In this document: positions 1-9,260 of the stretch, piece after piece
Layout of the letters: every line of letters begins with the position of its first letter
Numbering within the stretch: the first letter of the stretch is position 1
DNA from: Cohaesibacter celericrescens
Lineage (GTDB): Bacteria; Pseudomonadota; Alphaproteobacteria; Rhizobiales; Cohaesibacteraceae
DNA length: 64,000 bases
Direction: 5' to 3'
Assembly: GCF_002866925.1 (NCBI RefSeq)
Contig: NZ_PKUQ01000011.1
Location: 48,119 to 112,118 of the forward strand
Notes under the pieces: model-generated
Seen by the model: only the letters and a program-made list of their open reading frames with translations
Database searches by the model: none
What the model was told of the DNA's origin: nothing
Translations under genes and position numbers: made by a program

Positions 1-2
1 TC

Positions 3-95
3 TCGCTGGCTGAAATTCGTGGTGCCGTGAAAGACGCTTTGTCTGGCGAGGCTGCGATTGCACCGCCGTCTATGGTGCGGTCTTTGTATGGTTAG
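3..95 (+). CDS. C-terminal end of an unidentified protein (cut by window edge)
   Basis: This is the last 30 codons of a gene that enters from the left edge, ending in SMVRSLYG and a TAG at 93-95. I chose this frame because the other two plus frames stop within the first 30 bases, and because the stop is followed 39 bases later by a strong intrinsic terminator on the same strand. The visible part is Ala-rich with no motif I recognise, so no function is offered. Confidence 0.55.
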   Translation, partial: SLAEIRGAVKDALSGEAAIAPPSMVRSLYG

Positions 96-134
96 TGATG
101 GTTTTGGCTGTCCTTAATCGAGATCAGAAATGCA

Positions 135-170
135 AAAGGGATGGCAAGTGCCATCCCTTTGTTATTTTTA
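135..170 (+). terminator. Intrinsic terminator of the left-edge gene
   Basis: A perfect 11-bp stem (135-145 with 150-160, AAAGGGATGGC) closes an AAGT loop and is followed by GTTATTTTTA. It ends the plus-strand gene that stops at 95 and lies just before the 3' end of lysA on the other strand. Confidence 0.85.
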
Positions 171-183
171 CCCTATTAAGGTT

Positions 184-1455
184 TTAATCCTCTAGCCAAT
201 CGGGAATGGTATCGAGCCCTAGCAAGTCTTCATAAGAAGGGCGGGGGCGAATCACTGACCACTGGTCCCCGTGGACCATGACTTCGGGCACCAAAAGACG
301 GCTGTTATAGGTGCCAGACTGCACAGCGCCGTAGGCGCCAGCAGACATGATTGCGACGAGATCGCCGGACTCTAGCTGAGGCAGTGAGCGGTTCTGAGCG
401 AGGAAATCCCCTGTTTCACATACAGGCCCAACAATGTCGACGGTAGCAACGGGTGTGTTGAAGGACGGCTCTTTAATCGGGCGCACATCATGCCAGGCCT
501 CATAGAGGGTTGGCCGGATGAGGTCATTCATTGCGCCATCGACGATGACGAAGGTTTTGCCTTCACCTTCTTTGCGATAGATGACTTGGGTGACTAAGAT
601 GCCTGCATTGCCGGCAATCAGGCGACCGGGTTCAAAATAGACTTTGCAATCCAGATTCTGAACGTGTTTTTTGACTGTTTGTGCATAGTCGCGTGGCAAT
701 GGGGGAGGGGATTGATCGGCATGATAGGGAATGCCGAGACCTCCGCCCAGATCGACATGGTCGATGTCATGGCCGTCTTCACGCAATTGGCGCACCAGAT
801 CGCCCAGTCGCTCAAAGGCCGCGTCGAAAGGTTCAAGTTCGGTGATCTGGCTGCCAATGTGCATGTCGATGCCAGTGACTTTGATACCCGGTAAATTTTC
901 AGCGCGATTGTAAACGTCGCGGGCTCGTTTCCAAGGAATGCCGAATTTATTTTCGGATTTACCTGTGGCGATTTTAGCGTGGGTTTTAGCGTCGACATCC
1001 GGATTGATGCGAATGGAAATACGTGCCACACGGCCGAGTTCGGACGCAATGAGGCTTAGATGTTCCAGCTCGGGTTCGGACTCGACATTGAAGCAAAGAA
1101 TGTCCTGTTCGAGCGCAAAGGTGAGTTCGCGGCGGGTTTTTCCAACACCGGAGAATAGGATCTTGGAGGCGGGAATTCCTGCCGCTAATGCCCGGCGCAA
1201 TTCACCTTCGGAGACTACATCGGCCCCTGCACCTAGACGGGCAAGGGTTTTGAGAACAGCCTGATTGGAATTGGCTTTCATGGCATAACATACGAGTGAA
1301 GAAACCCCGCCGAAAGCTTCGGAAAAAACTTTGAAATGCCGCTCAAATGTCGCTGTGGAATAGACATAGAAGGGCGTGCCCACTTGCTTGGCGATCTCGG
1401 CAATGGAAACGGCTTCGGCATGCATGACGCCGTCGATATAGTCAAAATGATGCAT
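184..1455 (-). CDS. lysA: Diaminopimelate decarboxylase
   Basis: Cytoplasmic PLP enzyme that decarboxylates meso-diaminopimelate to L-lysine, the last step of lysine synthesis. The 423-residue length is normal. Seen in the sequence: the PLP lysine K60 in CYAMKANSN, the HIGSQ segment near 199-203, the phosphate-binding GGG at 237-239, EPGR at 275-278, and CETGD at 346-350 carrying the active-site cysteine of the C-terminal beta-sandwich. The ATG at 1455 has GAGG eight bases upstream. It is the last gene of a minus-strand run argH-lptM-lysA, the usual order in Hyphomicrobiales. No terminator is visible directly after the stop. Identification is secure. Confidence 0.97.
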   Translation of the reverse strand: MHHFDYIDGVMHAEAVSIAEIAKQVGTPFYVYSTATFERHFKVFSEAFGGVSSLVCYAMKANSNQAVLKTLARLGAGADVVSEGELRRALAAGIPASKILFSGVGKTRRELTFALEQDILCFNVESEPELEHLSLIASELGRVARISIRINPDVDAKTHAKIATGKSENKFGIPWKRARDVYNRAENLPGIKVTGIDMHIGSQITELEPFDAAFERLGDLVRQLREDGHDIDHVDLGGGLGIPYHADQSPPPLPRDYAQTVKKHVQNLDCKVYFEPGRLIAGNAGILVTQVIYRKEGEGKTFVIVDGAMNDLIRPTLYEAWHDVRPIKEPSFNTPVATVDIVGPVCETGDFLAQNRSLPQLESGDLVAIMSAGAYGAVQSGTYNSRLLVPEVMVHGDQWSVIRPRPSYEDLLGLDTIPDWLED

Positions 1456-1539
1456 GATTGCCTCGTAGATCAGTCAGCCCGGCACCGGGGAAACGGGCAA
1501 GGCGGAGCACGATGGACTTTAAAGGAAATATGGCCGGGA

Positions 1540-1788
1540 TTAGAGCAGCGGGTCCAAAATAAAACCCTCATCCGGTGCCTTGGTTCGCGAATCAGTCTGT
1601 TCGTCTGAATCCGAGATGCCGTCTTTTACCGATGGGTCCTGCACATCTGTGCTCATATTGGTGTTCGCTGTTGGCGCGACCAGCGGGCCGCGCTGCCCGC
1701 AGGCTGTCAGACCTGTTGCCAGAGCAAATAGGATCAACAGCTTAACACCTGTTTTTGTGATTGCCAGATGGGATGTCTGAAAGAGCAT
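1540..1788 (-). CDS. lptM: LptM-like small lipoprotein
   Basis: An 82-residue protein with a short positive N-terminus, a hydrophobic stretch and a lipobox ending LTACGQRGPL. The motif C-G-x-R/K-G-P-L directly after the lipidated cysteine is the hallmark of the LptM/YifL family, which helps mature the LPS translocon LptD/E. After it comes an acidic, low-complexity tail (DSDEQTDS). Its position between argH and lysA is the standard one. The start has AAGGA about nine bases upstream. A GC-rich hairpin AGGGGC-ATA-GCCCCT (1874-1888) lies between argH and this gene and may attenuate or process the message. The family call rests on the lipobox motif and context. The tail is not diagnostic. Confidence 0.8.
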   Translation of the reverse strand: MLFQTSHLAITKTGVKLLILFALATGLTACGQRGPLVAPTANTNMSTDVQDPSVKDGISDSDEQTDSRTKAPDEGFILDPLL

Positions 1789-1907
1789 CGCTTCACGTCC
1801 TTATGCCTTACACGCTGTGTCGGCGAAATGATTCTGGACATTGGACCTGTCGTCCGCTGATCCAAACAGCCCAAGGGGCATAGCCCCTGAGCGTTGCTTT
1901 GGGTGAA

Positions 1908-3308
1908 CTATTGCTTGGCTGATCTCTCTTTTTCAAGCGTTTTCAACCAGCTTCTTGCCTGTTTCTTGACATTCACAGGAGATGTTCCCCCGTAAGAGGT
2001 GCGACTGCGGACCGATTTGTCAACCGAAAGGACCGAGAAAACATCTTCGGTGATTTTCGGTTCTACTGACTGCATATCTTCAAGGCTCAGTCTATGGAGC
2101 TCGATATTGCGGTCTGAGGCCATGCCAACAAGCGTTCCCGTTACGTGATGGGCATTGCGGAACGGCATGTCGAGGCTGCGCACGAGCCAATCGGCCAGAT
2201 CGGTGGCCGTTGAATAACCCGAGCCCGCTGCTTTTTTTAGTTCTTTCAGGTTTGGTTCCAGATCGCCAACCATACCGGTCATGGCCGCCACGCAAAGAGA
2301 CAGGTTTTGAAGGGCATCAAAGGTTTGCTCTTTGTCTTCCTGCATGTCTTTGGAATAAGTGAGTGGCAGACCCTTCATAACAATCAGCAGGGCATTCATC
2401 GCACCGATGATGCGGCCTGCCTTGGCGCGGACCAATTCGGCGGCGTCGGGATTGCGTTTTTGCGGCATAATGGAGGAGCCGGTGGAGAATTTGTCTGACA
2501 GTTTCACAAACCGGAATTGGGCTGATGACCAGATGACCAATTCTTCGGCAAACCGTGACAGATGCACAGCGCAGATCGAAGCCGCAGACAGCGCCTCCAG
2601 TGCAAAGTCGCGGTCAGACACACTGTCGAGCGAGTTGGCCGTGGGGCGATCAAAGCCGAGGCTTTCTGCTGTCATGTGCCGATCAATCGGAAACGATGTC
2701 CCGGCAAGAGCGGCAGCGCCCAGCGGACTTTCATTCATGCGTTTGCGGGCATCCTGAATCCGGCCGCGATCGCGGGACAGCATTTCCACATAGGCCAGCA
2801 TGTGGTGACCAAATGTCACTGGCTGGGCGCTTTGCAAATGCGTGAAGCCGGGCATAACCGCAGAAGAAAATTCAACTGCTTTGAATGCAAAGGCATGCTG
2901 TAAGCCGCCAAGCTGGTCATCAAGCCCATCAAGGGTTTCACGGACCCAGAGGCGGAAATCCGTCGCGACCTGATCGTTGCGCGAGCGTGCGGTGTGCAGG
3001 CGACCGGCACTTGGGCCAAGCAATTCGGCAAGGCGGCTTTCCACATTCATGTGGATGTCTTCCAGTGCGCGCGAAAAAGTGAAGGTGCCTGCCTCAATTT
3101 CTCCCGCGATTGTGTCTAGACCTTGTTCGATTGCTTTGGCATCATCGGCGGAAACAATGTCCTGTTGAGCCAACATGCGGACATGAGCTTTGGAACCGGC
3201 AATATCTTGCGCGTAAAGAATCTTGTCAAAGTCTATGGAGGCGTTGATTTCTTCCATGATGGCGTCAGGGCCCTCGGAAAAACGGCCGCCCCACATTTTA
3301 TTGCTCAT
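1908..3308 (-). CDS. argH: Argininosuccinate lyase
   Basis: Splits argininosuccinate into arginine and fumarate, the last step of arginine synthesis. It is a cytosolic homotetramer of the fumarase/aspartase superfamily. At 466 residues it has normal length. Seen: TARSRND at 106-112, the catalytic histidine in THLQ at 157, and the superfamily signature [12 protein letters not shown] at 277-288 on the mobile catalytic loop with its serine. The ATG at 3308 has GGAAC upstream. First gene of the minus-strand argH-lptM-lysA run and divergent from the TlpA-like gene, so its promoter lies in the 159 bases before 3468. Confidence 0.97.
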   Translation of the reverse strand: MSNKMWGGRFSEGPDAIMEEINASIDFDKILYAQDIAGSKAHVRMLAQQDIVSADDAKAIEQGLDTIAGEIEAGTFTFSRALEDIHMNVESRLAELLGPSAGRLHTARSRNDQVATDFRLWVRETLDGLDDQLGGLQHAFAFKAVEFSSAVMPGFTHLQSAQPVTFGHHMLAYVEMLSRDRGRIQDARKRMNESPLGAAALAGTSFPIDRHMTAESLGFDRPTANSLDSVSDRDFALEALSAASICAVHLSRFAEELVIWSSAQFRFVKLSDKFSTGSSIMPQKRNPDAAELVRAKAGRIIGAMNALLIVMKGLPLTYSKDMQEDKEQTFDALQNLSLCVAAMTGMVGDLEPNLKELKKAAGSGYSTATDLADWLVRSLDMPFRNAHHVTGTLVGMASDRNIELHRLSLEDMQSVEPKITEDVFSVLSVDKSVRSRTSYGGTSPVNVKKQARSWLKTLEKERSAKQ

Positions 3309-3467
3309 GATGCATGTTCCAATTGGTGAGTTCTCGTTGAGGTGCTTTATGCCACAACAAAATAAGGCTGTCAGCGCCTTAAGGTGGAAAAAGCGATAGA
3401 GTTGATATCAGAATCAAGATGTCCCATCAGATCGGGACCTGAAAAGCAGAATGAAGGGAAGAGCGGG

Positions 3468-4097
3468 ATGTCGCCTTTGGACGGATTGAAGAATGTGCAG
3501 ACCAGGCTGGTTCATTGCTCGGTCGCTGTTGCGGTTGTTTTGGCAACGCCCTTTGCGGCGGCAGCAGCGGAGGTTTGCAGTGCTTCCAAGACGCGGATGG
3601 AAGCAATCGATCCTCATATCAAGGGAGAGATTGCCGCGTTGCAATTCACCGGCCATCCGTCCGATATGAGTGGCCTTGCGTTTAAACGCGAAGATGGCAC
3701 CGATATAACGATTGCTGATTTTAAGGGCAAAACAGTTTTGTTGAATTTGTGGGCCACATGGTGTGCACCGTGTCGGACGGAAATGCCTGACCTCGATGAA
3801 TTACAGGCTGATTTGGGCGGGGGTGATTTCGAAGTGGTGACCGTCAGCCTTGATCGTAAGGCGCCGGGGAAGGCGCGTATGTTTTTTGACGAGATCGAAC
3901 TAAAGCATCTCGCGCTCTATTATGACAAGGGAATGGCTCTGTTTCCAGCGTTGAGAAGCCGTGGCATGGCCTTCGGCATGCCGACGACCGTTATTCTTGA
4001 CAGCGATGGCTGTTCTTTGGCGCATATGTCCGGCCCTGCTGCTTGGGGAGGCGATCAGGCGAAGGTGATGATCAAAGCTGCCATGATGGCTGATTAG
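3468..4097 (+). CDS. tlpA: TlpA-type periplasmic thiol:disulfide reductase
   Basis: Membrane-anchored thioredoxin-fold protein facing the periplasm, which reduces cysteines of cytochrome oxidase copper sites or apocytochrome c in related bacteria. I use the ATG at 3468 (209 residues) rather than the upstream in-frame one at 3384, since it has AAGGGAAG upstream and starts just before the hydrophobic anchor (about residues 16-35). The catalytic WCAPC is at 98-102, in NLWATWCAPCRTEMP, and the cis-proline loop GMPTT follows in the C-terminal half. It is divergent from argH, the arrangement known in rhizobia. An efficient bidirectional terminator follows at 4172. Confidence 0.88.
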   Translation: MSPLDGLKNVQTRLVHCSVAVAVVLATPFAAAAAEVCSASKTRMEAIDPHIKGEIAALQFTGHPSDMSGLAFKREDGTDITIADFKGKTVLLNLWATWCAPCRTEMPDLDELQADLGGGDFEVVTVSLDRKAPGKARMFFDEIELKHLALYYDKGMALFPALRSRGMAFGMPTTVILDSDGCSLAHMSGPAAWGGDQAKVMIKAAMMAD

Positions 4098-4171
4098 TGC
4101 AGGTTGCCCAATAATAAATTTACCAATGTGCGCCATGCATTGGTGTTGGTGTCAGTTTCGATCGGATAAAC

Positions 4172-4199
4172 AAAAAGCCCGGAACAATTCGGGCTTTTT
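4172..4199. terminator. Bidirectional intrinsic terminator
   Basis: AAAAAGCCCG (4172-4181) pairs with CGGGCTTTTT (4190-4199) around an 8-base loop. T-runs exist in both directions, so it can end tlpA on the plus strand and the small YjfB-like gene on the minus strand. Confidence 0.85.
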
Positions 4200-4240
4200 T
4201 GTGTATGTGGTGCTGTGGAATGCTGATCGCGGCAATGATG

Positions 4241-4447
4241 TCAGGCTTTTATGTCGAGATTCTGGCCCATGCCTTGTGGTGCTGAGCCACCGCTCTCCAT
4301 ACCCTTCTGTACAAGGCTGTCGAGAAGACCTGCCATTGCTGTATCCGAGTTGTGCGCCATTTTTGTCAATGTTGCACCAAGCTCCATTTTGCCTTGAGCG
4401 GCATTTGTATAAGCGAGGGCTGACCCTAAGGTAGCGACATTTGACAT
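4241..4447 (-). CDS. Small YjfB-like protein (putative motility family)
   Basis: A 68-residue protein whose start has a clear AGGAGAG Shine-Dalgarno. The sequence is a single predicted amphipathic helix pair (SALAYTNAAQGKMELGATLT, then DTAMAGLLDSLVQKG) followed by a Gly/Ser-rich tail. The length, the alternating hydrophobic pattern and the -AAQGK-LGA-LTKM- stretch resemble the YjfB family, described as putative motility proteins, but I could not align it. There are no flagellar genes nearby and it stands alone between two terminators. It could equally be an unnamed alphaproteobacterial small protein. Confidence 0.5.
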   Translation of the reverse strand: MSNVATLGSALAYTNAAQGKMELGATLTKMAHNSDTAMAGLLDSLVQKGMESGGSAPQGMGQNLDIKA

Positions 4448-4617
4448 TGGACTCTCCTGTATTCCCAGATACCCGAGTTTGATTGTCTCAGCTATTTCTT
4501 AAGGCAGAGTAAACAAGTCCTTAAAATGATTTCTGATTGTTTCTGATGCCGGGTTAGACTGTGCTAATGGAGGGTGCCGCCAATGTTTGCAGGTGTCAAA
4601 CTGATACCACCAATAGA

Positions 4618-4646
4618 AAAACCGAGATCCATATGGCCTCGGTTTT
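4618..4646 (-). terminator. Intrinsic terminator after hbd
   Basis: AAAACCGAG (4618-4626) pairs with CTCGGTTTT (4638-4646). Read on the minus strand it ends in a T-run (TTTTCTATT) about 40 bases past the stop of the 3-hydroxybutyryl-CoA dehydrogenase gene. Confidence 0.7.
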
Positions 4647-4675
4647 GATGCGTATTGGTTGATTGCCGGGGTGCC

Positions 4676-5566
4676 TTAGCGGGTAGGTATCGGCACTTCG
4701 CCACGATAATCGTAAAAGCCGCGTTGGCTTTTGCGACCCAGCCAACCTGCTTCGACATATTTAACCAGCAGAGGACAAGGGCGATATTTGGTGTCGGCAA
4801 GGCCTTCGTAAAGCACCTGCATGATGGATAAACAGGTATCCAGACCAATAAAGTCGGCCAATTGTAATGGCCCCATTGGATGATTGGCACCAAGACGCAT
4901 GGCGGTATCAATGGATTGAACGTTGCCGACGCCTTCATACAGGGTGTAAACGGCTTCATTGATCATGGGCAGCAGAATACGGTTGACCATGAAGGCCGGG
5001 AAATCTTCAGATACTGCGACCGTTTTGCCTAGATTGTCAGCAAACTGTTTGGCTGTTTTGAAGGTGTTTTCATCCGTGGCAATGCCGCGCACCAGCTCGA
5101 TCAGTTTCATCACGGGAACCGGATTCATAAAGTGAATGCCGATAAATTGCTCTGCACGATCTGTGGCTGCCGCAAGACGTGTGATGGACAGGGACGATGT
5201 GTTCGAAGCGATCAGGGCTTCGGGGCGTAGGATTGGTGTGACCGCGGAAAAGATTTTGCGTTTGGTTTCTTCGTGTTCGGTGGCTGCTTCGATAACCAGA
5301 TCAACCTCTGACATGCTGTCAAGCGCAAGTGAGGGTGTGATGTTGTCCAGTGCAGCCTGCATTTGCTCTTCAGAGATAGCCCCTTTGGAAACTTGGCGTG
5401 CCATATTGCCCTGAATGGTGGCCATGCCCTTGTCCAGATTGTCTTTATCCAGATCATTCAGGATCACTTCATATTTGGACAAGCTGCATACATGTGCAAT
5501 ACCGTTGCCCATCTGGCCGGCGCCAATGATGCCAATTTTCTTGATTTCTGAAATCACTTTGCTCAC
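4676..5566 (-). CDS. hbd: 3-hydroxybutyryl-CoA dehydrogenase
   Basis: Cytoplasmic NAD(P)-dependent enzyme that interconverts acetoacetyl-CoA and 3-hydroxybutyryl-CoA, used in short-chain fatty acid, PHB and ethylmalonyl-CoA metabolism. The 296-residue length matches the single-domain family. Seen: the Rossmann GAGQMG at 15-20, EAATE near 93-97, the active-site pair SNTSS at 121-125 and H145 in IHFMNPVP, and the C-terminal QRGFYDY. The homologous fadB and paaH proteins are alternatives in name only. It follows etfBA on the same strand but a terminator at 5694-5728 separates them, so it probably has its own promoter in the 240-base gap. Confidence 0.93.
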   Translation of the reverse strand: MSKVISEIKKIGIIGAGQMGNGIAHVCSLSKYEVILNDLDKDNLDKGMATIQGNMARQVSKGAISEEQMQAALDNITPSLALDSMSEVDLVIEAATEHEETKRKIFSAVTPILRPEALIASNTSSLSITRLAAATDRAEQFIGIHFMNPVPVMKLIELVRGIATDENTFKTAKQFADNLGKTVAVSEDFPAFMVNRILLPMINEAVYTLYEGVGNVQSIDTAMRLGANHPMGPLQLADFIGLDTCLSIMQVLYEGLADTKYRPCPLLVKYVEAGWLGRKSQRGFYDYRGEVPIPTR

Positions 5567-5693
5567 CGATTTCCGCCATTTGCGGCTATTTTTATGGTTT
5601 GTCTATTTGAAGGCAGCAGCTCACGTTAATGAGGACTGTCCTGATGCGGATGGAAAGTGTGGCAGATAATTTGCCGTTTCGCAAATGCGAAAA

Positions 5694-5728
5694 AAGCCAA
5701 AGGATGCGAGCAGTACACCCTTTGGCTT
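5694..5728 (-). terminator. Intrinsic terminator of etfBA
   Basis: AAGCCAAAGG (5694-5703) pairs perfectly with CCTTTGGCTT (5719-5728). On the minus strand it is followed by TTTTTTCGC, and it lies about 80 bases after the etfA stop. Confidence 0.85.
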
Positions 5729-5806
5729 GCTTTTTTGCAGACGGTAAGACCCTGCGCATCTGACACAACGCTCTTCTTTGAAAAGCAGAAGCTGTATTGA
5801 AATGCG

Positions 5807-6736
5807 TTACAGTGCTTTTTCCAGCTCAGGCAGAACATCAAACAAATCGCCGACGATGCCATAATCCGCGACCTGGAAGATCGGAGCTTCTTCGTCTTTG
5901 TTGATGGCAACGATCACCTTGGAGTCCTTCATGCCGGCCAGATGCTGGATCGCGCCGGAAATGCCGCAAGCAATATAAAGCTCAGGGGCAACCACTTTTC
6001 CGGTCTGGCCAACTTGCAGATCATTTGGTGCATAGCCTGCATCAACGGCGGCACGGGAAGCGCCGATGGCAGCCCCTAGCTTGTCAGCAAGAGGTGTCAG
6101 GACCGCATTGAACTGCTCTTCGGAGGCCATGCCGCGACCACCAGAGATGATGACACGCGCACCGGACAGCTCAGGGCGGTCAGAAGCGGACAATTCCTGG
6201 CCGATGTAGCTGGTGCCAGCGGGGGCATCAACAGCTGCGATGGTTTCAACCGGCGCAGAGCCACCGGTTGCCGTTGCGGCAAAGGTGGAGGTGCGTACGG
6301 TGATGACTTTTGTGGCGTCAGAGCTTTTGACCGTCTGCATCGCGTTGCCCGCATAGGTGGGGCGCTCAAACGTGTCTGCTGAGATAACTTTTGTGATCTC
6401 GGAAAGCTGCATCACATCCAGCAATGCGGCGACGCGCGGCATATAGTTCTTGCCATTTGAGGTGGCAGGAGCAACCAAAGCATCATAGTCGCCAGCGATG
6501 GATAGGATCTGTGCTGCCATGGCTTCGGCCAATTGGTGCTCCATGGCGTCGCTTTCTGCGATGAGCACTTTGCTTGCGCCGGTCAGCGTTGCTGCTTCAG
6601 CTGCTGCATCGGCACAGCCTTTGCCAGCAACAAGAATATGCACCTCAGAGCCCAGTTCAACAGCGGCTGTGAGCGCCTTGTGGGTGGCTTCATTTAAAGC
6701 CGTATTGTTGTGTTCGGCAATCAGAAGGGTTGTCAT
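5807..6736 (-). CDS. etfA: Electron transfer flavoprotein, alpha subunit
   Basis: FAD-binding subunit of the soluble ETF heterodimer, which passes electrons from acyl-CoA dehydrogenases to ETF:ubiquinone oxidoreductase. At 309 residues it is standard. The C-terminal FAD domain signature is clear at 253-295 ([17 protein letters not shown], then [10 protein letters not shown] and ADYGIVGDL). The ATG at 6736 has GGAGA upstream and is only 20 bases after the etfB stop, so the two are co-transcribed. Mcd, encoded about 5 kb away, is a likely electron donor (inference from pathway knowledge). Confidence 0.96.
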   Translation of the reverse strand: MTTLLIAEHNNTALNEATHKALTAAVELGSEVHILVAGKGCADAAAEAATLTGASKVLIAESDAMEHQLAEAMAAQILSIAGDYDALVAPATSNGKNYMPRVAALLDVMQLSEITKVISADTFERPTYAGNAMQTVKSSDATKVITVRTSTFAATATGGSAPVETIAAVDAPAGTSYIGQELSASDRPELSGARVIISGGRGMASEEQFNAVLTPLADKLGAAIGASRAAVDAGYAPNDLQVGQTGKVVAPELYIACGISGAIQHLAGMKDSKVIVAINKDEEAPIFQVADYGIVGDLFDVLPELEKAL

Positions 6737-6756
6737 GGTCTATCTCCACTTTTGCC

Positions 6757-7506
6757 TTAAAGCACACCGGCTTCGTTTTTGAGTTTATCGACCAGCTCGG
6801 CCACGGTCTCAACCTTGATGCCGGCTTTACGCGCAGCGGGTTCTGCGGTTGAAAGCACCTCAAGACGCGGCGCGATATCCAGGCCGTAATCCGCTGCTTC
6901 TTTGGTGTCGAGTGGTTTTTTCTTGGCTTTCATGATGTTGGGCAGTGATGCATACCGTGGCTCATTGAGGCGTAGATCAGCGGTCATGACCGCTGGCAAT
7001 GTCACTTTAATAGTCTGTGAACCGCCGTCGATCTCACGAGTGATGGTTGCTTCGTCACCTTCGACTTCTATTTTTGAGGCGAAAGCAGCCTGTGGCCAGC
7101 CCAGAAGAGCGGCAAGCATTTGACCGGTCTGGTTGCTGTCGTCATCAATGGCCTGCTTGCCAACAATCACCAGCCCTGGCTGTTCTTCATCAACCACAGC
7201 TTTGAGCAGCTTGGCGACGCCGAGAGGCTCTACCGTTTCATCGGTTTTGATCAGCAGCGCACGGTCTGCGCCCATGGCCAAGCTGGTGCGAAGGGTTTCC
7301 TGTGCCTGCTGCGGGCCAATGGAGACCACAACGATCTCGGTGGCAATACCGGCTTCTTTCAGGCGAACCGCTTCTTCGACGGAAATTTCGTCAAACGGGT
7401 TCATGGACATTTTGACATTGGCCAGATCAACGCCTGATCCATCTGCTTTGACACGGATTTTGACGTTATAATCTACAACCCGTTTTACGGGTACGAGGAT
7501 CTTCAT
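6757..7506 (-). CDS. etfB: Electron transfer flavoprotein, beta subunit
   Basis: AMP-binding partner of EtfA. I place the start at the ATG at 7506 ([10 protein letters not shown], 249 residues), where the family begins. The in-frame codons upstream to 7545 are not conserved-looking. Seen: the adenine-nucleotide loop [15 protein letters not shown] and the family signature [20 protein letters not shown], which contains the recognition loop that docks onto acyl-CoA dehydrogenases. It is the first gene of etfBA. The 234-base gap upstream must hold the promoter, though no clear -35/-10 pair stood out. Confidence 0.96.
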   Translation of the reverse strand: MKILVPVKRVVDYNVKIRVKADGSGVDLANVKMSMNPFDEISVEEAVRLKEAGIATEIVVVSIGPQQAQETLRTSLAMGADRALLIKTDETVEPLGVAKLLKAVVDEEQPGLVIVGKQAIDDDSNQTGQMLAALLGWPQAAFASKIEVEGDEATITREIDGGSQTIKVTLPAVMTADLRLNEPRYASLPNIMKAKKKPLDTKEAADYGLDIAPRLEVLSTAEPAARKAGIKVETVAELVDKLKNEAGVL

Positions 7507-7740
7507 GGATTGTGTCTCCCATGTGAACCAATTGATTGGTTCCATCGTAATTTCAAATGCACAGCCCTATGGGCCCTTTGGCTGAATGAGAGTGTTCTCT
7601 TTGTACGTCACAATCAGCTTTAGGCGCCCGGCGAGCGTCGTTGGTCGAGGTGGACGGTAATGGGCTGACGAAGGGCTGTCAACAATCCCGAAGTCGGAGA
7701 TCCATGACTTTCGGTTATGATGACGTTACGTATACGGAAT

Positions 7741-8424
7741 TTATCCGCCGCGCTGGAAAAGAGGCACTGATCGCCGTTTCATAAAGGGAATAAGCAGCGC
7801 GCCGGTCAAGGCTCCCCCGACATGGGCCCACCAAGCAACCGTATCGCCATCACTGGTCACAGAGTTGAATATTTGCAACAGGATCCATGCGCCCAGACAA
7901 TACATGGCGGGAATGGGCAAAGGGATGCGGCCAAGGAACAGAACCCAGACCCGAACGTCTGGATGCAAAAGCAAATAGGCAGCGATAATCCCCGCCATTG
8001 CGCCCGAGGCGCCAACCAAAGGCACGGGAGAGCCCCAATTTGCAAGCATGTGCACCAGAGCGGCCCCCATCGCACAAAGGCAATAGAACAGCAAATACCG
8101 GAAATGGCCCATGGCGTCTTCTATATTGTCGCCAAAAACCCAAAGGAAAGCCATGTTGCCGATAAGGTGCATCCAGTCGGCATGCAGGAATGCATAGGAA
8201 ATGGGTGCTGTGAGCAGGATGGGGTCAGAGATCGCAATTGCACCGGCATTTGAATATTGGTCTGGAATGAGGCCAAAGGCGATGGCATAATCCTGAAGCA
8301 CCAAGCCTCCCGCTCCGGACTCTGTGATCAGGAAAATGATGACATTGAGCACGATGAGACTGATTGTCACATACTGCCAGCGCACATGAACAAGCTTGTT
8401 CTTGTCATGTAGAGGGATGAACAT
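7741..8424 (-). CDS. Rhomboid-family intramembrane serine protease
   Basis: Inner-membrane protease that cleaves transmembrane segments. The 227 residues hold about six hydrophobic helices. The active-site elements are present: HxxxN at 86-90 (HLIGN), the nucleophile S140 in GASG (138-141), and the general base H201 in AWWAHVGGA. This is the small bacterial type without the N-terminal cytosolic domain of E. coli GlpG. Substrates are unknown. It stands alone on the minus strand between etfB and the cobalamin adenosyltransferase, a common setting in this order. Confidence 0.9.
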   Translation of the reverse strand: MFIPLHDKNKLVHVRWQYVTISLIVLNVIIFLITESGAGGLVLQDYAIAFGLIPDQYSNAGAIAISDPILLTAPISYAFLHADWMHLIGNMAFLWVFGDNIEDAMGHFRYLLFYCLCAMGAALVHMLANWGSPVPLVGASGAMAGIIAAYLLLHPDVRVWVLFLGRIPLPIPAMYCLGAWILLQIFNSVTSDGDTVAWWAHVGGALTGALLIPFMKRRSVPLFQRGG

Positions 8425-8551
8425 GGAGCAACCTTTCCCATCGTGGAACGTTGTGAGCGACTGTCGGGCTTAATCGGGTGACTGTCCAGAGCCGTATGGA
8501 CTTATGATCAGTGCCAAAAGTCATGGGCATGGACAGCTTGTCAGTCTCGAT

Positions 8552-9130
8552 TTACCGATTTTGACCGGGTACCCACAGCACGTCTTTTTCCCCTTTGCCA
8601 TTGGTCCAACGGGCCGCAACAAAGAAGAAATCGGACAAGCGATTCATATATTGGATGCATTGCGGGGATACGACTTCGCTGTCGGTCGCTGCCAGCGCCG
8701 TGATCAGACGTTCGGCCCGACGCGAAATGGTGCGAGACAAATGCAAATAGGCTGAAGCGGGGGATCCTCCGGGCAGAACAAAACTTTTAAGGGGCTCCAG
8801 ATCGGCATTCAGGAGATCAATCTGGGTTTCCAACCGGTCCACTTGTTCGCTGGTCATCCGCAGGGGTTCATAGGGTAATTCTTCGCCCGTATCAGGGGTG
8901 CAAAGATCCGCGCCCAAATCGAACAGGTCATTTTGGATCTGTGCCAACATGGCATCCAGTTGGGCAAAGTCCGGCGTATGCAAACGGGCAAGGCCCACTG
9001 TGGCGTTGGTTTCATCCACTGTGCCATAGGCTTCCACACGTAAGTCATGTTTGACGCGGCGTTCGCCGCTTCCCAACATGGTGGTGCCTTTGTCGCCAGT
9101 GCGTGTATAGATTTTGTTGAGGCGAACCAT
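8552..9130 (-). CDS. pduO: PduO-type cob(I)alamin adenosyltransferase
   Basis: Transfers the 5'-deoxyadenosyl group of ATP to cob(I)alamin, giving adenosylcobalamin. I use the ATG at 9130 (MVRLNKIYTRTGDKG, 192 residues), because the ATP-binding TRTGDKG motif sits at 9-15 as expected for the family. The extra upstream codons to 9163 lie inside a terminator. Further family blocks are visible: YGTVDETNA, a helix with DLFDLGADL, and the C-terminal RAERL-LNRLSDFFFVAAR. The product is the cofactor of ethylmalonyl-CoA mutase, encoded 8 kb away, and of methylmalonyl-CoA mutase. Confidence 0.93.
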   Translation of the reverse strand: MVRLNKIYTRTGDKGTTMLGSGERRVKHDLRVEAYGTVDETNATVGLARLHTPDFAQLDAMLAQIQNDLFDLGADLCTPDTGEELPYEPLRMTSEQVDRLETQIDLLNADLEPLKSFVLPGGSPASAYLHLSRTISRRAERLITALAATDSEVVSPQCIQYMNRLSDFFFVAARWTNGKGEKDVLWVPGQNR

Positions 9131-9162
9131 GAGTCGGAGTTTCCTGCTGTTTGATGGAGGCA

Positions 9163-9195
9163 TAAAAAAAGTGCGACTGAATTCAGGCGCACTTT
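9163..9195 (-). terminator. Intrinsic terminator of the PagL-like gene
   Basis: AAAGTGCG (9168-9175) pairs with CGCACTTT (9188-9195), with the palindrome CTGAATTCAG in the loop. On the minus strand it ends in a seven-T run, between the PagL-like gene and pduO. Confidence 0.85.
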
Positions 9196-9260
9196 AAACA
9201 GATTTGTTACCAATGGAAATTGCGTCCTTAGGCATGGGAGCAATTATTAAGGTGTCTGGA

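Noticed and set aside
1874..1888. GC-rich hairpin between argH and lptM
   Set aside because: No T-run on the transcribed strand, and the genes are otherwise a probable operon. Mentioned only in the lptM entry.
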